Assembly: GCA_031374735.1 (NCBI GenBank)
Contig: JANMGQ010000033.1
Location: 1-64,000 of the forward strand
Direction of reading: 5' to 3'
Origin: JABFRJ01 sp031374735
Lineage (GTDB): Bacteria; Pseudomonadota; Alphaproteobacteria; Rhizobiales; Hyphomicrobiaceae
DNA length: 64,000 nucleotides
Shown: positions 53,702 through 62,616 of the stretch, in pieces
Position numbering within the stretch: the stretch's first letter is position 1
How the letters are laid out: every line of letters begins with the position of its first letter
Made by a program: the position numbers and the translations under genes
Notes under the pieces: model-generated
The model's input: the letters and a program-made list of their open reading frames with translations, nothing else
The model's database searches: none
What the model was told of the DNA's origin: nothing

Positions 53702-54808
53702 ATGAAAGCGACAAGACGAACTCTGATCAAAACCGGAGCCGCAGGCGGAACGGCGATGGCCGTCTCCGCGCTCGCTGCACCCGCCATCGCGCAGTCAGCA
53801 CCCGAGGTAAAATGGCGCATGACGGTGAGTTGGCCGAAGTCGCTCGACACGCTGTACGGCGGCTGCGATTTCCTCGCCAAGCGCGTTGCCGAAATGACCG
53901 ACAACAAGTTCCAGCTGCAGGTGTTCGCGGCGGGCGAACTCGTCCCCGCCTTGCAAGTGCTCGATGCTGTTCAAAACGGGCAGGTCGAATGCGGCCACAC
54001 GTCACCGTTCTACTACTTCGGTAAAGATCAGACGTTCGCCTTCGGCACCGACATTCCCTTCGGCATGAACCCGCGCATGCGCAATGCTTGGCTGTACCAC
54101 GGCGGCGGTCTGGAGCTGTTGAACGACTTCCACAAAGCCTACAATGTAACGTTTCTGCCGGCAGGCAATACCAACGGTCAGATGGGCGGTTGGTTCCGCA
54201 AGGAGATCAACACGCTCGAAGATCTGAAGGGGATCAAATTTCGCGTTGGCGGCTTGGCTGGAACGATCCTCGCCAAGCTGGGCGTAGTCCCTCAGCAGAT
54301 CGGCGGCGGCGACATCTACCCCGCGCTGGAAAAAGGCACCATCGACGGCGCCGAGTGGGTCGGCCCGCACGATGACGAGAAACTCGGCTTCGTGAAAGTT
54401 GCCAAGTACTACTACTATCCCGGCTGGTGGGAAGTTGGTCCGACGGTTGGCTTGTTCGCCAACATCGAGAAGTACAATGCGCTGCCGAAGGTCTATCAAC
54501 AGATCCTGCAATCGGCATCGGCTGAGACGAACCAGTGGATGTCGGCCAAGTACGACGCACTCAATCCGCCGGCTCTGAAGCGTTTGGTTGCCAGCGGTGC
54601 CGTGCTCAGAGCGTTTTCGCCTGAGATCATGGAAGCCTGCTGGAAGTCCGCCAACGAAGTCTATGACGACATCTCAGCCAAGAACCCGCGCTTCAAGAAG
54701 ATCTACGATCAGTTCGTCGCCTTCCGGAACGACCAATATCTGTGGAACCAGGTCGTCGATCTGACCATGGACAGCTACATGGTTCGCTTCCGGAACCAAA
54801 AGAACTGA
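53702..54808 (+). CDS. TRAP transporter substrate-binding protein, orphan, Tat-exported
   Basis: A 368-residue DctP/TakP-like binding protein. The N-terminus MKATRRTLIKTGAAGG has a twin-arginine signal (RRTLIK), cleavage near APAIAQS. TakP-like features include SWPKSLDTLYGGCDFLAKRV, GNTNGQMGGWFRKEI, the ligand segment KFRVGGLAGTILAKLG and AEWVGPHDD. No small or large TRAP permease is beside it; the nearest (44640-46554) has its own binding protein. It may share that permease or a distant one. It sits within the catabolic operon. Confidence 0.9.
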   Translation: MKATRRTLIKTGAAGGTAMAVSALAAPAIAQSAPEVKWRMTVSWPKSLDTLYGGCDFLAKRVAEMTDNKFQLQVFAAGELVPALQVLDAVQNGQVECGHTSPFYYFGKDQTFAFGTDIPFGMNPRMRNAWLYHGGGLELLNDFHKAYNVTFLPAGNTNGQMGGWFRKEINTLEDLKGIKFRVGGLAGTILAKLGVVPQQIGGGDIYPALEKGTIDGAEWVGPHDDEKLGFVKVAKYYYYPGWWEVGPTVGLFANIEKYNALPKVYQQILQSASAETNQWMSAKYDALNPPALKRLVASGAVLRAFSPEIMEACWKSANEVYDDISAKNPRFKKIYDQFVAFRNDQYLWNQVVDLTMDSYMVRFRNQKN

Positions 54809-54903
54809 TACGAAACGCGTTTCGACAACGGCTTGCGCGATGAGGGTTTCATCGCGCAAGTCTTCACATTGAACTCCCACTCGCAAACCCGAGAGATTGA
54901 TCT

Positions 54904-55725
54904 ATGGCTTGGGCCCTTCACCGCGTCTCCCTTGCGACGCACGATATCGCTGCTGCGCGTGCATTTTTCGGCGACGCGCTTGGGCTCGGGCACCCGCGAG
55001 ATATCGACCCGAATACGATTGCGTTTGGCGCAGGCAGTCGTGGGGTTCGCATCAGCAAACCGTACAGAGCCATCGACCGCCACAGCGACGCTGTCGTCGG
55101 TCCATCCACGGCGCGGCATGTGGCAATCGAGGTGTCCGACCTCAATGTCGTCGCGAGTCGCCTCGACAAGGCGGGTTGCTCGCATGTTGAAGCACCAGCG
55201 GGCGACTTTGATCTTCCCGCGATCTACGCGGTGGACCCGGCACTGAATGTCGTGGCCTTCTGCCAGGCCGCAGCGCCACTGACGGCGGACGTTCAGCCGT
55301 GGGAAAAAGCCCTCGGATGGGGCCTGCATCACGTCAATCTGTCCGCCGGCAATGTCAGAGAAGCAGTTGCCTTCTACACCGAGATCGCAGGCCTGCCTGA
55401 AGGCAAATGGCAGGCGCCTTCCGGTCGCGGTGACTTCAGCATCGATCCAACGGAACTCGCGATCATGCCGCTCAGCAACAACAACCGCGGCATCCACATC
55501 ATCCGCCCCGACGCAGGGTTCGCCCATCGCAACAACTTCCCGCACAACCCCTCGATTGGCGGGCACCCCGCCATTTACGTGCAGGACGTTATGGCCGTGA
55601 AGCAGCGGCTGATCGCGGCGGGCACGCTGGTGTCAGACGCCGGCGTCTATGCCATGGTCGGCATGCATCAGATCTATGCGCTCGATCCGACCGCGAACAT
55701 GATCGAAGTGAACCAGTTCGTCTGA
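54904..55725 (+). CDS. VOC family protein with two domains
   Basis: A 273-residue protein with two vicinal-oxygen-chelate halves: LHRVSLATHDIAAARAFFGDALGLG and WGLHHVNLSAGNVREAVAFYTEIAGLP, with metal residues in ARHVAIEVSDL and ALDPTANMIEVNQ. This is the layout of extradiol-dioxygenase-like and glyoxalase-like enzymes. Probably converts an intermediate of the pathway encoded around it. Confidence 0.85.
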   Translation: MAWALHRVSLATHDIAAARAFFGDALGLGHPRDIDPNTIAFGAGSRGVRISKPYRAIDRHSDAVVGPSTARHVAIEVSDLNVVASRLDKAGCSHVEAPAGDFDLPAIYAVDPALNVVAFCQAAAPLTADVQPWEKALGWGLHHVNLSAGNVREAVAFYTEIAGLPEGKWQAPSGRGDFSIDPTELAIMPLSNNNRGIHIIRPDAGFAHRNNFPHNPSIGGHPAIYVQDVMAVKQRLIAAGTLVSDAGVYAMVGMHQIYALDPTANMIEVNQFV

Positions 55726-55830
55726 CGACGCGCGGCGTTTGTTGCGCAATCGACAGCAAAGCATCTGTGACTTGCGATCCGACGCGCCTCCGCGCGGCGC
55801 AGCAAGGCACAAGAAAAACCGGAGCCTGAG

Positions 55831-56709
55831 ATGCGCATCGGCTACCTTGGTGTCGGCAACATGGGCCAGCCCATGGCTGGCAAATTGCTCGACGCTGGTC
55901 ATGAACTGTGGATCTACGACGTCCGTGACGATGCGATGCAGCCCTTGCTCGAACGCCAGGCACGACGCGCAGCATCACCGCGTGAGCTAGCCGAGGCCTG
56001 CGACCGCATCGTCGTCTCTCTGCCAACGCTTGCCATCTTCCGAGACGCGCTTGCCGGGCCGGACGGCCTGCTTGCAGGCGGCGCGCTCAAGACGCTGATC
56101 AACACGTGCACGGTCGGCGGGCCATTCATTCGCGAGATCGAAGCCCTGTGTGCTGCGACAAGTGTCACGGTCATTGACGCGCCGATCAGCGGTGGCGTCG
56201 CCGGCGCCAAGGCCGGCACACTGGCTGTTATGGTCTCCGGCGCCGCGGCCGAAGTCGCGGCGTTGACGCCGATATTCGAAGCGTGGGGCAAAACGCTTGT
56301 CATCGCAGGCGACAAGCCCGGCGCCGCACAGACGATGAAGCTCACCAACAACATGCTGTTTGCGGTCGCGATCGTCGCGACCTCTGAGGCCATGACCATG
56401 TCCGGCAAGGCCGGCATACCCGACGCCGCCATGCTGCAGGTTCTCAACAACGGAACGGGCCGCAATTTCGCAACGATGCACCTGTTTCCCGATGCCGTCG
56501 TGCCACGCACGTTTGAGTTCGGTGCAACGATCGAAATTCTGATGAAGGATATCGATCTCGCGATTGAGCAGGGCGAAGATCTCGGCGTGCCGATGTGGGT
56601 GTGCCAAGCGGTCCGGCTCGTGCTCAAGCACGGTGTGTTCCAAGGGCGCGCGCAACACGATCTCTCGCGGGTCGTGCAGATTGTCCAGGACGGCGCAAGA
56701 CCGGCCTGA
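55831..56709 (+). CDS. NAD(P)-dependent oxidoreductase, 3-hydroxyisobutyrate dehydrogenase family
   Basis: A 292-residue beta-hydroxyacid dehydrogenase: Rossmann motif GYLGVGNMGQPMAGKLLDAGH, substrate-binding DAPISGGVAGAKAGTLAVMVSG, and the catalytic lysine in GAAQTMKLTNNMLF. Family enzymes oxidise 3-hydroxyisobutyrate, tartronate semialdehyde or similar beta-hydroxyacids. Last gene of the catabolic run; about 105 bases separate it from the VOC gene. Confidence 0.9.
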   Translation: MRIGYLGVGNMGQPMAGKLLDAGHELWIYDVRDDAMQPLLERQARRAASPRELAEACDRIVVSLPTLAIFRDALAGPDGLLAGGALKTLINTCTVGGPFIREIEALCAATSVTVIDAPISGGVAGAKAGTLAVMVSGAAAEVAALTPIFEAWGKTLVIAGDKPGAAQTMKLTNNMLFAVAIVATSEAMTMSGKAGIPDAAMLQVLNNGTGRNFATMHLFPDAVVPRTFEFGATIEILMKDIDLAIEQGEDLGVPMWVCQAVRLVLKHGVFQGRAQHDLSRVVQIVQDGARPA

Positions 56710-56894
56710 TTGCGGAAGGCGTTTCGGCATTGCGCTTGCCGTTGACGGCCTTGATGTCTCCGGCCGACTCCGGTGTGCGGCCGGCCCGCCGATGGCCCCA
56801 CGACGACGATGGATAGCAAGTCCGAGCCCCCACCTGCGAGAAATCAACTTGATATCGAGTACTTTCTAGGGCCGATCCAATGTCTGCTCGGGAT

Positions 56895-57210
56895 TTATGG
56901 CGCCGCCTTGCCCTTGGTGTAGCTTTTCGCCCAAGCGATGAAGCGGGCGTCCTCGTTGCGGGCGGCATCCTTGTCCTTGGCCCATTCGATGTATGCCGCC
57001 ACCAGCATGTATTTGTCCCAGCCGGGCGCGAAGCCGTAGAGCTGATCGATCGCATCGTGTGAAACATTGACGCGACGAGGTGCGCTGGCGTCAGCTGCCA
57101 GTGGTGCGATCACGACCGGCGACTGACCTGGCTTGTCGGCACGTCGCCAGAACACGGCCTGATCACTTTCAATCGTCATCGTGTAGTCCGGCAGCCGCAG
57201 CTGCTGCCGG
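56895..57210 (-). pseudogene. C-terminal remnant of a plasmid-type replication initiator
   Basis: Minus-strand codons end in RRVNVSHDAIDQLYGFAPGWDKYMLVAAYIEWAKDKDAARNEDARFIAWAKSYTKGK. The preceding LRLPDYTMTIESDQAVFWRR fits the RPA-type replication initiators of alphaproteobacterial plasmids (LPDY..I..D..V.F.RR, then the AIDQ..GFAPGWDKY tail). The N-terminal part is missing; upstream lies transposase sequence. The junction falls in 57170-57215, around a CCGGCAGC/GCTGCCGG palindrome. A longer minus-strand frame to 57566 is antisense to the transposase. Confidence 0.5.
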
Positions 57211-57214
57211 CTGA

Positions 57215-57596
57215 CGTTTCGGAGTACGTGCCGAAGGGGCACTTGGCACGCTTCATCGTGGCGCTGGTGCGCGAGAGCCCGGATCTCAAGGAGTTTGAGG
57301 CGTCGTATCCAAGCGTGCTCGGCCAACCGCCGTTCGATCCGCGCTTGATGGTTGCCTTGCGGCTGACGGCCTACGCGAGCGGCATCTTTTCGTCGCGTCG
57401 CATCATGAAGGCTTGCGAGGACCGGCTCGATTTCAAGATGATTGTCGCGCAGGATGTTCCGGATTTCCGCACCATTGCGGAGTTTCGAAAACGTCATTTG
57501 CAGGCGCTGGCGAAGCTGTTTGTGCAGGTTCTGCATTTGGAATGGGCCCTGGTGTGCACCGCCCACAATCTCACGAAGCTGTTCAGGGTCGCCTGA
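57215..57596 (+). mobile_element. internally deleted IS1182-type transposase remnant
   Basis: Plus-strand codons read SEYVPKGHLARFIVALVRESPDLKEFEASYPSVLGQPPFDPRLMVALRLTAYASG..SSRRIMKACEDRLDFKMI, the N-terminal part of an IS1182-family transposase, then DFRTIAEFRKRHLQAL. The reading then jumps to EWALVCTAHNLTKLFRVA, its usual last residues. The catalytic DDE core is missing, so it is an inactive, deleted copy that kept its frame. Inverted repeats were not located with certainty. Confidence 0.75.
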
Positions 57597-57659
57597 GTGA
57601 TTATGGTTGTGAAATCTGGAAGTCGCTGGGGCTATCTGGACGGGCTCCTAGGAGTCCCG

Positions 57660-57911
57660 ATGCCCGCCGACACTATCATCCCGAGCGGCCTCGACCGCAT
57701 CACGATCATCCCCGGCTTGTGCAACGGCAAGCCGACTATCCGTGGCATGCGCATTACCGTCGAGACGATCCTAGGGTTCCTTGCAGCCGATGACAGCGCG
57801 GCCGACATCCTCGACGCGTATCCGTTGTTGGAGCCTGAAGACATCTCGGCATGCCTCGCCTTTGCGAGTCGCAGCGCCGCACGCCGCTATGCCGTGAACG
57901 TGACCAACTGA
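57660..57911 (+). CDS. DUF433 antitoxin-type protein
   Basis: An 83-residue DUF433 (VapB45-like) protein with the signature ITIIPGLCNGKPTIRGMRITVETILGFLA and DILDAYPLLEPEDISACLAFA, a helix-turn-helix DNA-binding unit. AGGAG 6 bases before the ATG fixes the start. It overlaps the next gene (TGATG), the common antitoxin-toxin arrangement, and probably represses its own operon. Confidence 0.88.
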   Translation: MPADTIIPSGLDRITIIPGLCNGKPTIRGMRITVETILGFLAADDSAADILDAYPLLEPEDISACLAFASRSAARRYAVNVTN

Positions 57912-58252
57912 TGCCGCGTTTCATTCTTGATGTTAACCTGCCGCGCCGCTTTCATCTCTGGGCGAAGGCCGATTTCGTGTTCGCCAAGGATGTCGACCCA
58001 TCTTGGCCCGATGATGCAATCTGGGATCATGCGCTCGCAAACGACCTCGTGATCGTTGCGGTCGACACCGACTTTTACGACCGAGTGCTGGTCGCGCCAG
58101 TCTGTCCCAAGATCGTGCATTTCAAACTCTACAATCTCCGCCTCAGGGATTGGCACCCGCTGGTCACGCGCCTCTGGCCGCAGATCGCAACGCTGATAGA
58201 CACGCATCGGATGGTCATCGTCTATCGTGACCGGATCGACGCGCTGCCGTAG
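57911..58252 (+). CDS. DUF5615 PIN-like toxin
   Basis: A 113-residue PIN-like (Mut7-C/DUF5615) nuclease-fold protein. Conserved acids are visible in FILDVNLPRRFHLW, DDAIWDHALANDLVIVAVDTDFYDRVL. Family members are putative RNases held in check by the DUF433 partner. Its ATG overlaps the antitoxin stop by one base. The pair sits next to transposase and plasmid-replication relics, pointing to acquisition on mobile DNA. Confidence 0.85.
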   Translation: MPRFILDVNLPRRFHLWAKADFVFAKDVDPSWPDDAIWDHALANDLVIVAVDTDFYDRVLVAPVCPKIVHFKLYNLRLRDWHPLVTRLWPQIATLIDTHRMVIVYRDRIDALP

Positions 58253-58443
58253 TATCGGCACAGGCCCGGCCGCCTTGCTGCACCAAGCCGGGCGCCACGT
58301 GACCGTCCTGAGCATAAATCCGATCCGCACGCTGCAGGCGGCCATTGAAGGTCATGCACTTTGCAGCTCCCGGAGGAGCAATCATTTGGACGCACTCTTA
58401 CTGGCGTGTATCATCGAAACCAAAAAGCGTTTGGGAGCCCGAT

Positions 58444-58824
58444 ATGCAACAATCACGCGATTGGCACGCCTGGACGGCCGACTTCCTCGCCCCGTGGAAC
58501 CGGCAGGATGTCGAGGGCGTGCTGGCGACCATGCCGGATGATTTTGCGTGGCAGTTTCCAGCCGGTATCCACCCGGAAGGCGCGACCTATCGCGGCAAGG
58601 TCGAACTGCGCGCCTGGCTGACGCGCTTCTTCGCCATGATCCCGGATCTTCGCTACGACATTGTCGCGCTACACCCGGGCCCGGAGCATCTCGTCTTGGA
58701 AGTGCTGGTCACCGGGCATAACGTCGAAACGGGTCAACCGCTTCGCTTCCAAGCCTGCGACATCGTCCTGTTCGACGGTGACACACCGCGCGAGAAGCGC
58801 TCGTATCGCAAGGTTGTTGGGTAG
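58444..58824 (+). CDS. SnoaL/NTF2-like protein
   Basis: A 126-residue cone-shaped NTF2-like protein of the SnoaL group (LAPWNRQDVEGVLATMPDDFAWQFPAG..YRGKVELRAWLTRFFAMIPDLRYDIVALHPG). Such proteins are isomerases, cyclases or ligand binders; nothing here tells which. GGGAG upstream sets the start. Confidence 0.8.
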   Translation: MQQSRDWHAWTADFLAPWNRQDVEGVLATMPDDFAWQFPAGIHPEGATYRGKVELRAWLTRFFAMIPDLRYDIVALHPGPEHLVLEVLVTGHNVETGQPLRFQACDIVLFDGDTPREKRSYRKVVG

Positions 58825-58910
58825 GTATGACGTGCGTAGGTGGGCGCGACCCTTCACCCTTTTTTGACCATCGCTGTTATACGACTCCCGGCCCGCCCGG
58901 AGTGTGACCG

Positions 58911-60443
58911 ATGCTCGTTGCCCGTTTCGATGCACCACGTCTCGATGCGCTCGAACGCCGTGCGGCTGCGCGCCCACTCTTTGCCGGCCTGGCGCTGCTT
59001 GTAACGGCTTGGCTCGCCCTGTTGTGGCCAGCGGCCATGAATGGCCAGCCGTTTCTGTTTCACGATACCACCGCTTACATTCGTGGTGCGGCGTTTCCGG
59101 CGGAGAAGTTCGGTGGTTTGAAAACGGTCTGGTCGGAGGCAGCGGCTGCGCCCGCAGCGGCCCAGAAGGCACCCAGTGTGATTGCCAAATCTGCGAGTTC
59201 GGTCGAGGACAAAACCGTATTTGCGGGCCGCTCGATCTATTACGGCTCGCTGTTGTTCTGGGGTTTTGTCGTCGGTGGCATGTGGCTGCCGGTGCTGCTG
59301 CAGGCGGCCATCGTTTTGGCGGCTGTGTTCTGCGCGCTGCGGCTGTTGGTGTCCCGCCCCATGACATCGACGGCGCTGACGCTTGTGGCCTTGGGTCTGG
59401 CGACGCCGCTGTCGTGGTTCAGCGGCTATATGATGCCGGATCTTTTCGCAGGTTTGGGTGTCCTGTCGACCGCGCTGCTGCTTACGCACATCGACAAGAT
59501 GCAGCGGTGGGAGCGTGTGTTCTGGTTTGTGCTGCTGACGTTCGCACTGGCCGCACACACGAGCCATCTGGTGACGGCGAGCGCGCTTATCGGCATCGCT
59601 GTCGTGGCAAAATTTCTATTGCGGCGCGACCTGCGGGCCTCCGGTTTTGCGCTGATCGCGGGCGCGATCGGTGCCGCGCTGATGGCTGATGCTGCGTTCA
59701 GTGTCGCGGTTACGCGTGTCACCGGGGCTGCTCCCGTTCGCCCACCGATGCTGACGGCACGCGTGATGCACAGCGAAACGGGACGGGCGTATCTGAAGAC
59801 GGTGTGTCCGGCCGCAGGCTATGCCGTGTGTGCTTTCGTGGACCGCCCAGCCATGACAGCCAACGATTTCCTGTGGAGCCCTGACCCGGCGATCGGCGTG
59901 TTCACGCAGGCTGATCCCGTCACACGGCGGGCCCTGTCAGAGGAGCAGATGCGCGTGTTCCTCAGTGCGTTCTTCGCTGATCCCGTTGCCAGCACGCGGG
60001 AACTCCTGACCCGTTGGGGCATGCTGCTGGCGGTGACGGATATCCCCGAGTTCAACCACGCAGCGGCGGATCGGGCTTATTTTGCTGCCAAGTTACCACC
60101 CTTGATCCACGCGACATTCGCTGCGACGCCATCGGCGCAAGGCATGCTGCCAACCGGCATGTTCCAGATGGCATTCCTGCTGACGATGTTCGGCGGCACG
60201 GCCGTGTCGATCCTGCTCTTGCGCGGCGAAACAGGACGGATCAACGACATGGCGCTGATCCTGCTGGCCGGCGTGCTGATCAATGCCGCCATCTGCAGTG
60301 GGCTATCGGGCGTCGAGCCGCGCTATCAGACACGCATGATCTGGCTGCTGCCGTTCCTGGCGATGACTCTCGGCTGGCGGCGACTGGCGCAAACGGCCAG
60401 CACGTCAACGCGCATACCGTTGCCGACCACGGCGGCAGCGTAA
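58911..60443 (+). CDS. polytopic membrane protein, glycosyltransferase-C-like, unknown
   Basis: A 510-residue membrane protein with about ten hydrophobic segments. The first periplasmic loop contains HDTTAYIRG and a later GRSIYYGSLLFWG. The acidic DT in that loop recalls the catalytic loop of GT-C glycosyltransferases, but the rest is not clearly matched. Ends convergent with lolD. Confidence 0.65.
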   Translation: MLVARFDAPRLDALERRAAARPLFAGLALLVTAWLALLWPAAMNGQPFLFHDTTAYIRGAAFPAEKFGGLKTVWSEAAAAPAAAQKAPSVIAKSASSVEDKTVFAGRSIYYGSLLFWGFVVGGMWLPVLLQAAIVLAAVFCALRLLVSRPMTSTALTLVALGLATPLSWFSGYMMPDLFAGLGVLSTALLLTHIDKMQRWERVFWFVLLTFALAAHTSHLVTASALIGIAVVAKFLLRRDLRASGFALIAGAIGAALMADAAFSVAVTRVTGAAPVRPPMLTARVMHSETGRAYLKTVCPAAGYAVCAFVDRPAMTANDFLWSPDPAIGVFTQADPVTRRALSEEQMRVFLSAFFADPVASTRELLTRWGMLLAVTDIPEFNHAAADRAYFAAKLPPLIHATFAATPSAQGMLPTGMFQMAFLLTMFGGTAVSILLLRGETGRINDMALILLAGVLINAAICSGLSGVEPRYQTRMIWLLPFLAMTLGWRRLAQTASTSTRIPLPTTAAA

Positions 60444-60446
60444 CGC

Positions 60447-61148
60447 TCACTGCGGCGCCTGCCGGGGCTGCAGCTCGTGCAGTAAGCCATGCTCCAGCCG
60501 CAGGACGCGGTGCATGCGAGCAGCCAGCGCCATATTGTGGGTCGCGATCAAAGCGGCGACGCCCGTGTGCACAATCAGCTCGATCAGCGATTGGAACACG
60601 TGATCCGCAGTAGACGGGTCGAGGTTGCCTGTCGGCTCGTCGGCAAGCAGCAGCTTCGGCCTGGTCGCGAGCGCGCGGCAGATGGCGGTGCGCTGTTGTT
60701 CGCCGCCCGACAGCCGCGCGGGGCGATGGTCGAGCCGCTGGCCGAGACCCATCATGCCGAGCAGCTCCGTCGCACGCGCTTCGGCCGCGCCGCGCTCGGT
60801 GCCTTGGATCAGCAGGGGCATCATGACATTTTCGAGCGCCGTGAACTCGGGCAGCAGCTGGTGGAACTGATACACGAACCCCATTTCGGCCCGGCGCACG
60901 CGCGTGCGCGCGTTGTCGTCCATCTTGGCGCAATCCTGGCCATTGACGACGACGCGGCCGGAGTCAGGCGTCTCCAACAATCCCGCCGCATGCAGCAGGG
61001 TGGATTTACCCGCGCCCGAAGGCCCGACCAGCGCCACGGCTTGGCCGGGATAGAGTGCGGTGCTGGCGCCAGCGAGGACGTGAATTTCCTTCTCGCCCTG
61101 TTTGAAGGTGCGGCGCAGGTCTGTGAGTTCGAGGATCGGCCGCTGCAT
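60447..61148 (-). CDS. lolD: lipoprotein-releasing ABC transporter ATPase LolD (orphan)
   Basis: A 233-residue ATPase of the MacB/LolD type: Walker A GPSGAGKST, VYQFHQLLPEFTALENVMMPLL (the hallmark LolD Q-loop region), signature LSGGEQQRTAICRAL, Walker B LLADEPTGNLD and IATHNMALA. LolD powers LolCE, which lifts lipoproteins from the inner membrane. The start at 61148 has AAGAGACGG upstream. No lolC/lolE gene is adjacent on either side. Confidence 0.88.
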   Translation of the reverse strand: MQRPILELTDLRRTFKQGEKEIHVLAGASTALYPGQAVALVGPSGAGKSTLLHAAGLLETPDSGRVVVNGQDCAKMDDNARTRVRRAEMGFVYQFHQLLPEFTALENVMMPLLIQGTERGAAEARATELLGMMGLGQRLDHRPARLSGGEQQRTAICRALATRPKLLLADEPTGNLDPSTADHVFQSLIELIVHTGVAALIATHNMALAARMHRVLRLEHGLLHELQPRQAPQ

Positions 61149-61345
61149 GCCCGTCTCTTGCATGTGTTCGTCGGCGTCGCAATCGCACCGTTGGGGGTAT
61201 TCCTCAGGCGTGCATGAGGCTTTTGGGACACGCACCCGAGGCGCAACTGCCACTTGCCGGAGTGGCGATGCCCGTGTCCTGTGAGGCGTTGAGGGATCTG
61301 CACGGACGATCGGGGATTGATCGGCCGGGAACTCGGGAGTTCGAT

Positions 61346-61801
61346 ATGAGCATCTTCAGTGCCATCAAAGACGCAATCTTCGGCGGGCCCGCAGCGGCCG
61401 CCGAGATGACCACCGCACCCGCAGCCCCCGCAGTTCCAGGTGCTCCCGCGACGCCAAGTGCTGTGCCGGGTTCGGCCCCTCCAGCAGCACCTGCGTCAGC
61501 GCCGGGTGCCGCCGCGGCACCGGCCGCCAAGGCAGCGCTGCCCAAGATCGACGTTGCAGCCGTGCTCGACAAACGCGATGAAGACAGCGACGAAGATCTG
61601 GATTGGCGCGTGTCCATCGTCGACTTGATGAAGCTGCTCGATCTCGACTCGAGCCTGAAAGCACGCAAGCAGCTCGCCCAGGAACTGCACTACAGCGGTG
61701 ACATGGGCGACAGCGCCAAGATGAACGTCTGGCTGCACAAGCAGGTCATGACAAAGCTGGCAGAGAACGGCGGCACTGTTCCAGCAGATCTCAAGCACTG
61801 A
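61346..61801 (+). CDS. DUF3597 domain protein
   Basis: A 151-residue soluble protein: an N-terminal MSIFSAIKDAIFG, a proline/alanine-rich linker (about residues 20-70), and a C-terminal DUF3597 domain (DWRVSIVDLMKLLDLDSSLKARKQLAQELHYSGDMGDSAKMNVWLHKQVMTKL). The family resembles LysM- or cell-wall-associated small proteins but has no proven role. GGGAG before the ATG. Confidence 0.82.
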   Translation: MSIFSAIKDAIFGGPAAAAEMTTAPAAPAVPGAPATPSAVPGSAPPAAPASAPGAAAAPAAKAALPKIDVAAVLDKRDEDSDEDLDWRVSIVDLMKLLDLDSSLKARKQLAQELHYSGDMGDSAKMNVWLHKQVMTKLAENGGTVPADLKH

Positions 61802-61881
61802 CGACTGACCCCGGTCGTTACCGAACGCCGCCGCGCCGCCAACTTGACAGTGCAGTCCGGACGGAACACTCAAGCGGCACG

Positions 61882-62616
61882 ATGGGCCGGGGGCACATGC
61901 TATCCGCAGATTCGACCGCTGCGCAGAACCGCGTCGCGCGACGGCTCGCCGTTGGCGCGCTCGCGGCTGCCCTCCCGCTCGCGGTGCTGTTCGTACGCTG
62001 GAGCGATATCGACATCTCCGTTTCCAGTCTATTCTACGAGGGAAACCGCGACTTTGTCGGCCATCTCGTCTGGTGGTGGGAGCCGTTGCGCAATGCGTTC
62101 CAGGCGTTCTATGCGGTATGTGTCGCCGTTGCCATGTTTGGCTTGTGGCGCTCAATGCGCGGGGCCTCCTGGTTGCGACGGTCCCGCTTCGCTTGGATCT
62201 ATCTGTCGGCCTGCCTCCTGATCGGCCCCGTCCTCGTCACGCACGGTATGTTCAAGTCCCCTTTCGGCCGACCGCGGCCCATGGAGATTGCAGAGTTCGG
62301 CGGCGCCAAAACGTTTAAGCCGGCATTTGTGCCATCCGATCAATGCACGTGGGGATGCTCGTTCGTCTCGGGTGAGACGGCATCCACGTTCATGCCGTTT
62401 ATGGCCGCGGCGGTTCTGGCCCCGCAAATGGCGCCAGCCATCGTCGTTGGTGGCACCATTGTCGGTCTCGCCGCCGGCGGCGTGCGCATCGTGCAAGGCC
62501 GACACTTTCTCAGCGACGTGATTTTCGCCGGCCTTGCCATGGCCCTCGTCGCAGGCCTCACACTGCCGCTCGCGCGCCGGATAGACGCGGCTATGGCTCG
62601 GCGCGATAGAGGTTGA
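61882..62616 (+). CDS. PAP2 family phosphatase
   Basis: A 244-residue membrane phosphatase with about five helices and the three PAP2 motifs: KSPFGRPRP, CSFVSGETAS and RIVQGRHFLSDV. It should dephosphorylate a lipid phosphate (phosphatidate, undecaprenyl pyrophosphate or lipid A) on the periplasmic face. Its end overlaps the convergent glycosyltransferase gene by about 26 bases. An ATG at 61897 is an alternative start. Confidence 0.9.
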   Translation: MGRGHMLSADSTAAQNRVARRLAVGALAAALPLAVLFVRWSDIDISVSSLFYEGNRDFVGHLVWWWEPLRNAFQAFYAVCVAVAMFGLWRSMRGASWLRRSRFAWIYLSACLLIGPVLVTHGMFKSPFGRPRPMEIAEFGGAKTFKPAFVPSDQCTWGCSFVSGETASTFMPFMAAAVLAPQMAPAIVVGGTIVGLAAGGVRIVQGRHFLSDVIFAGLAMALVAGLTLPLARRIDAAMARRDRG

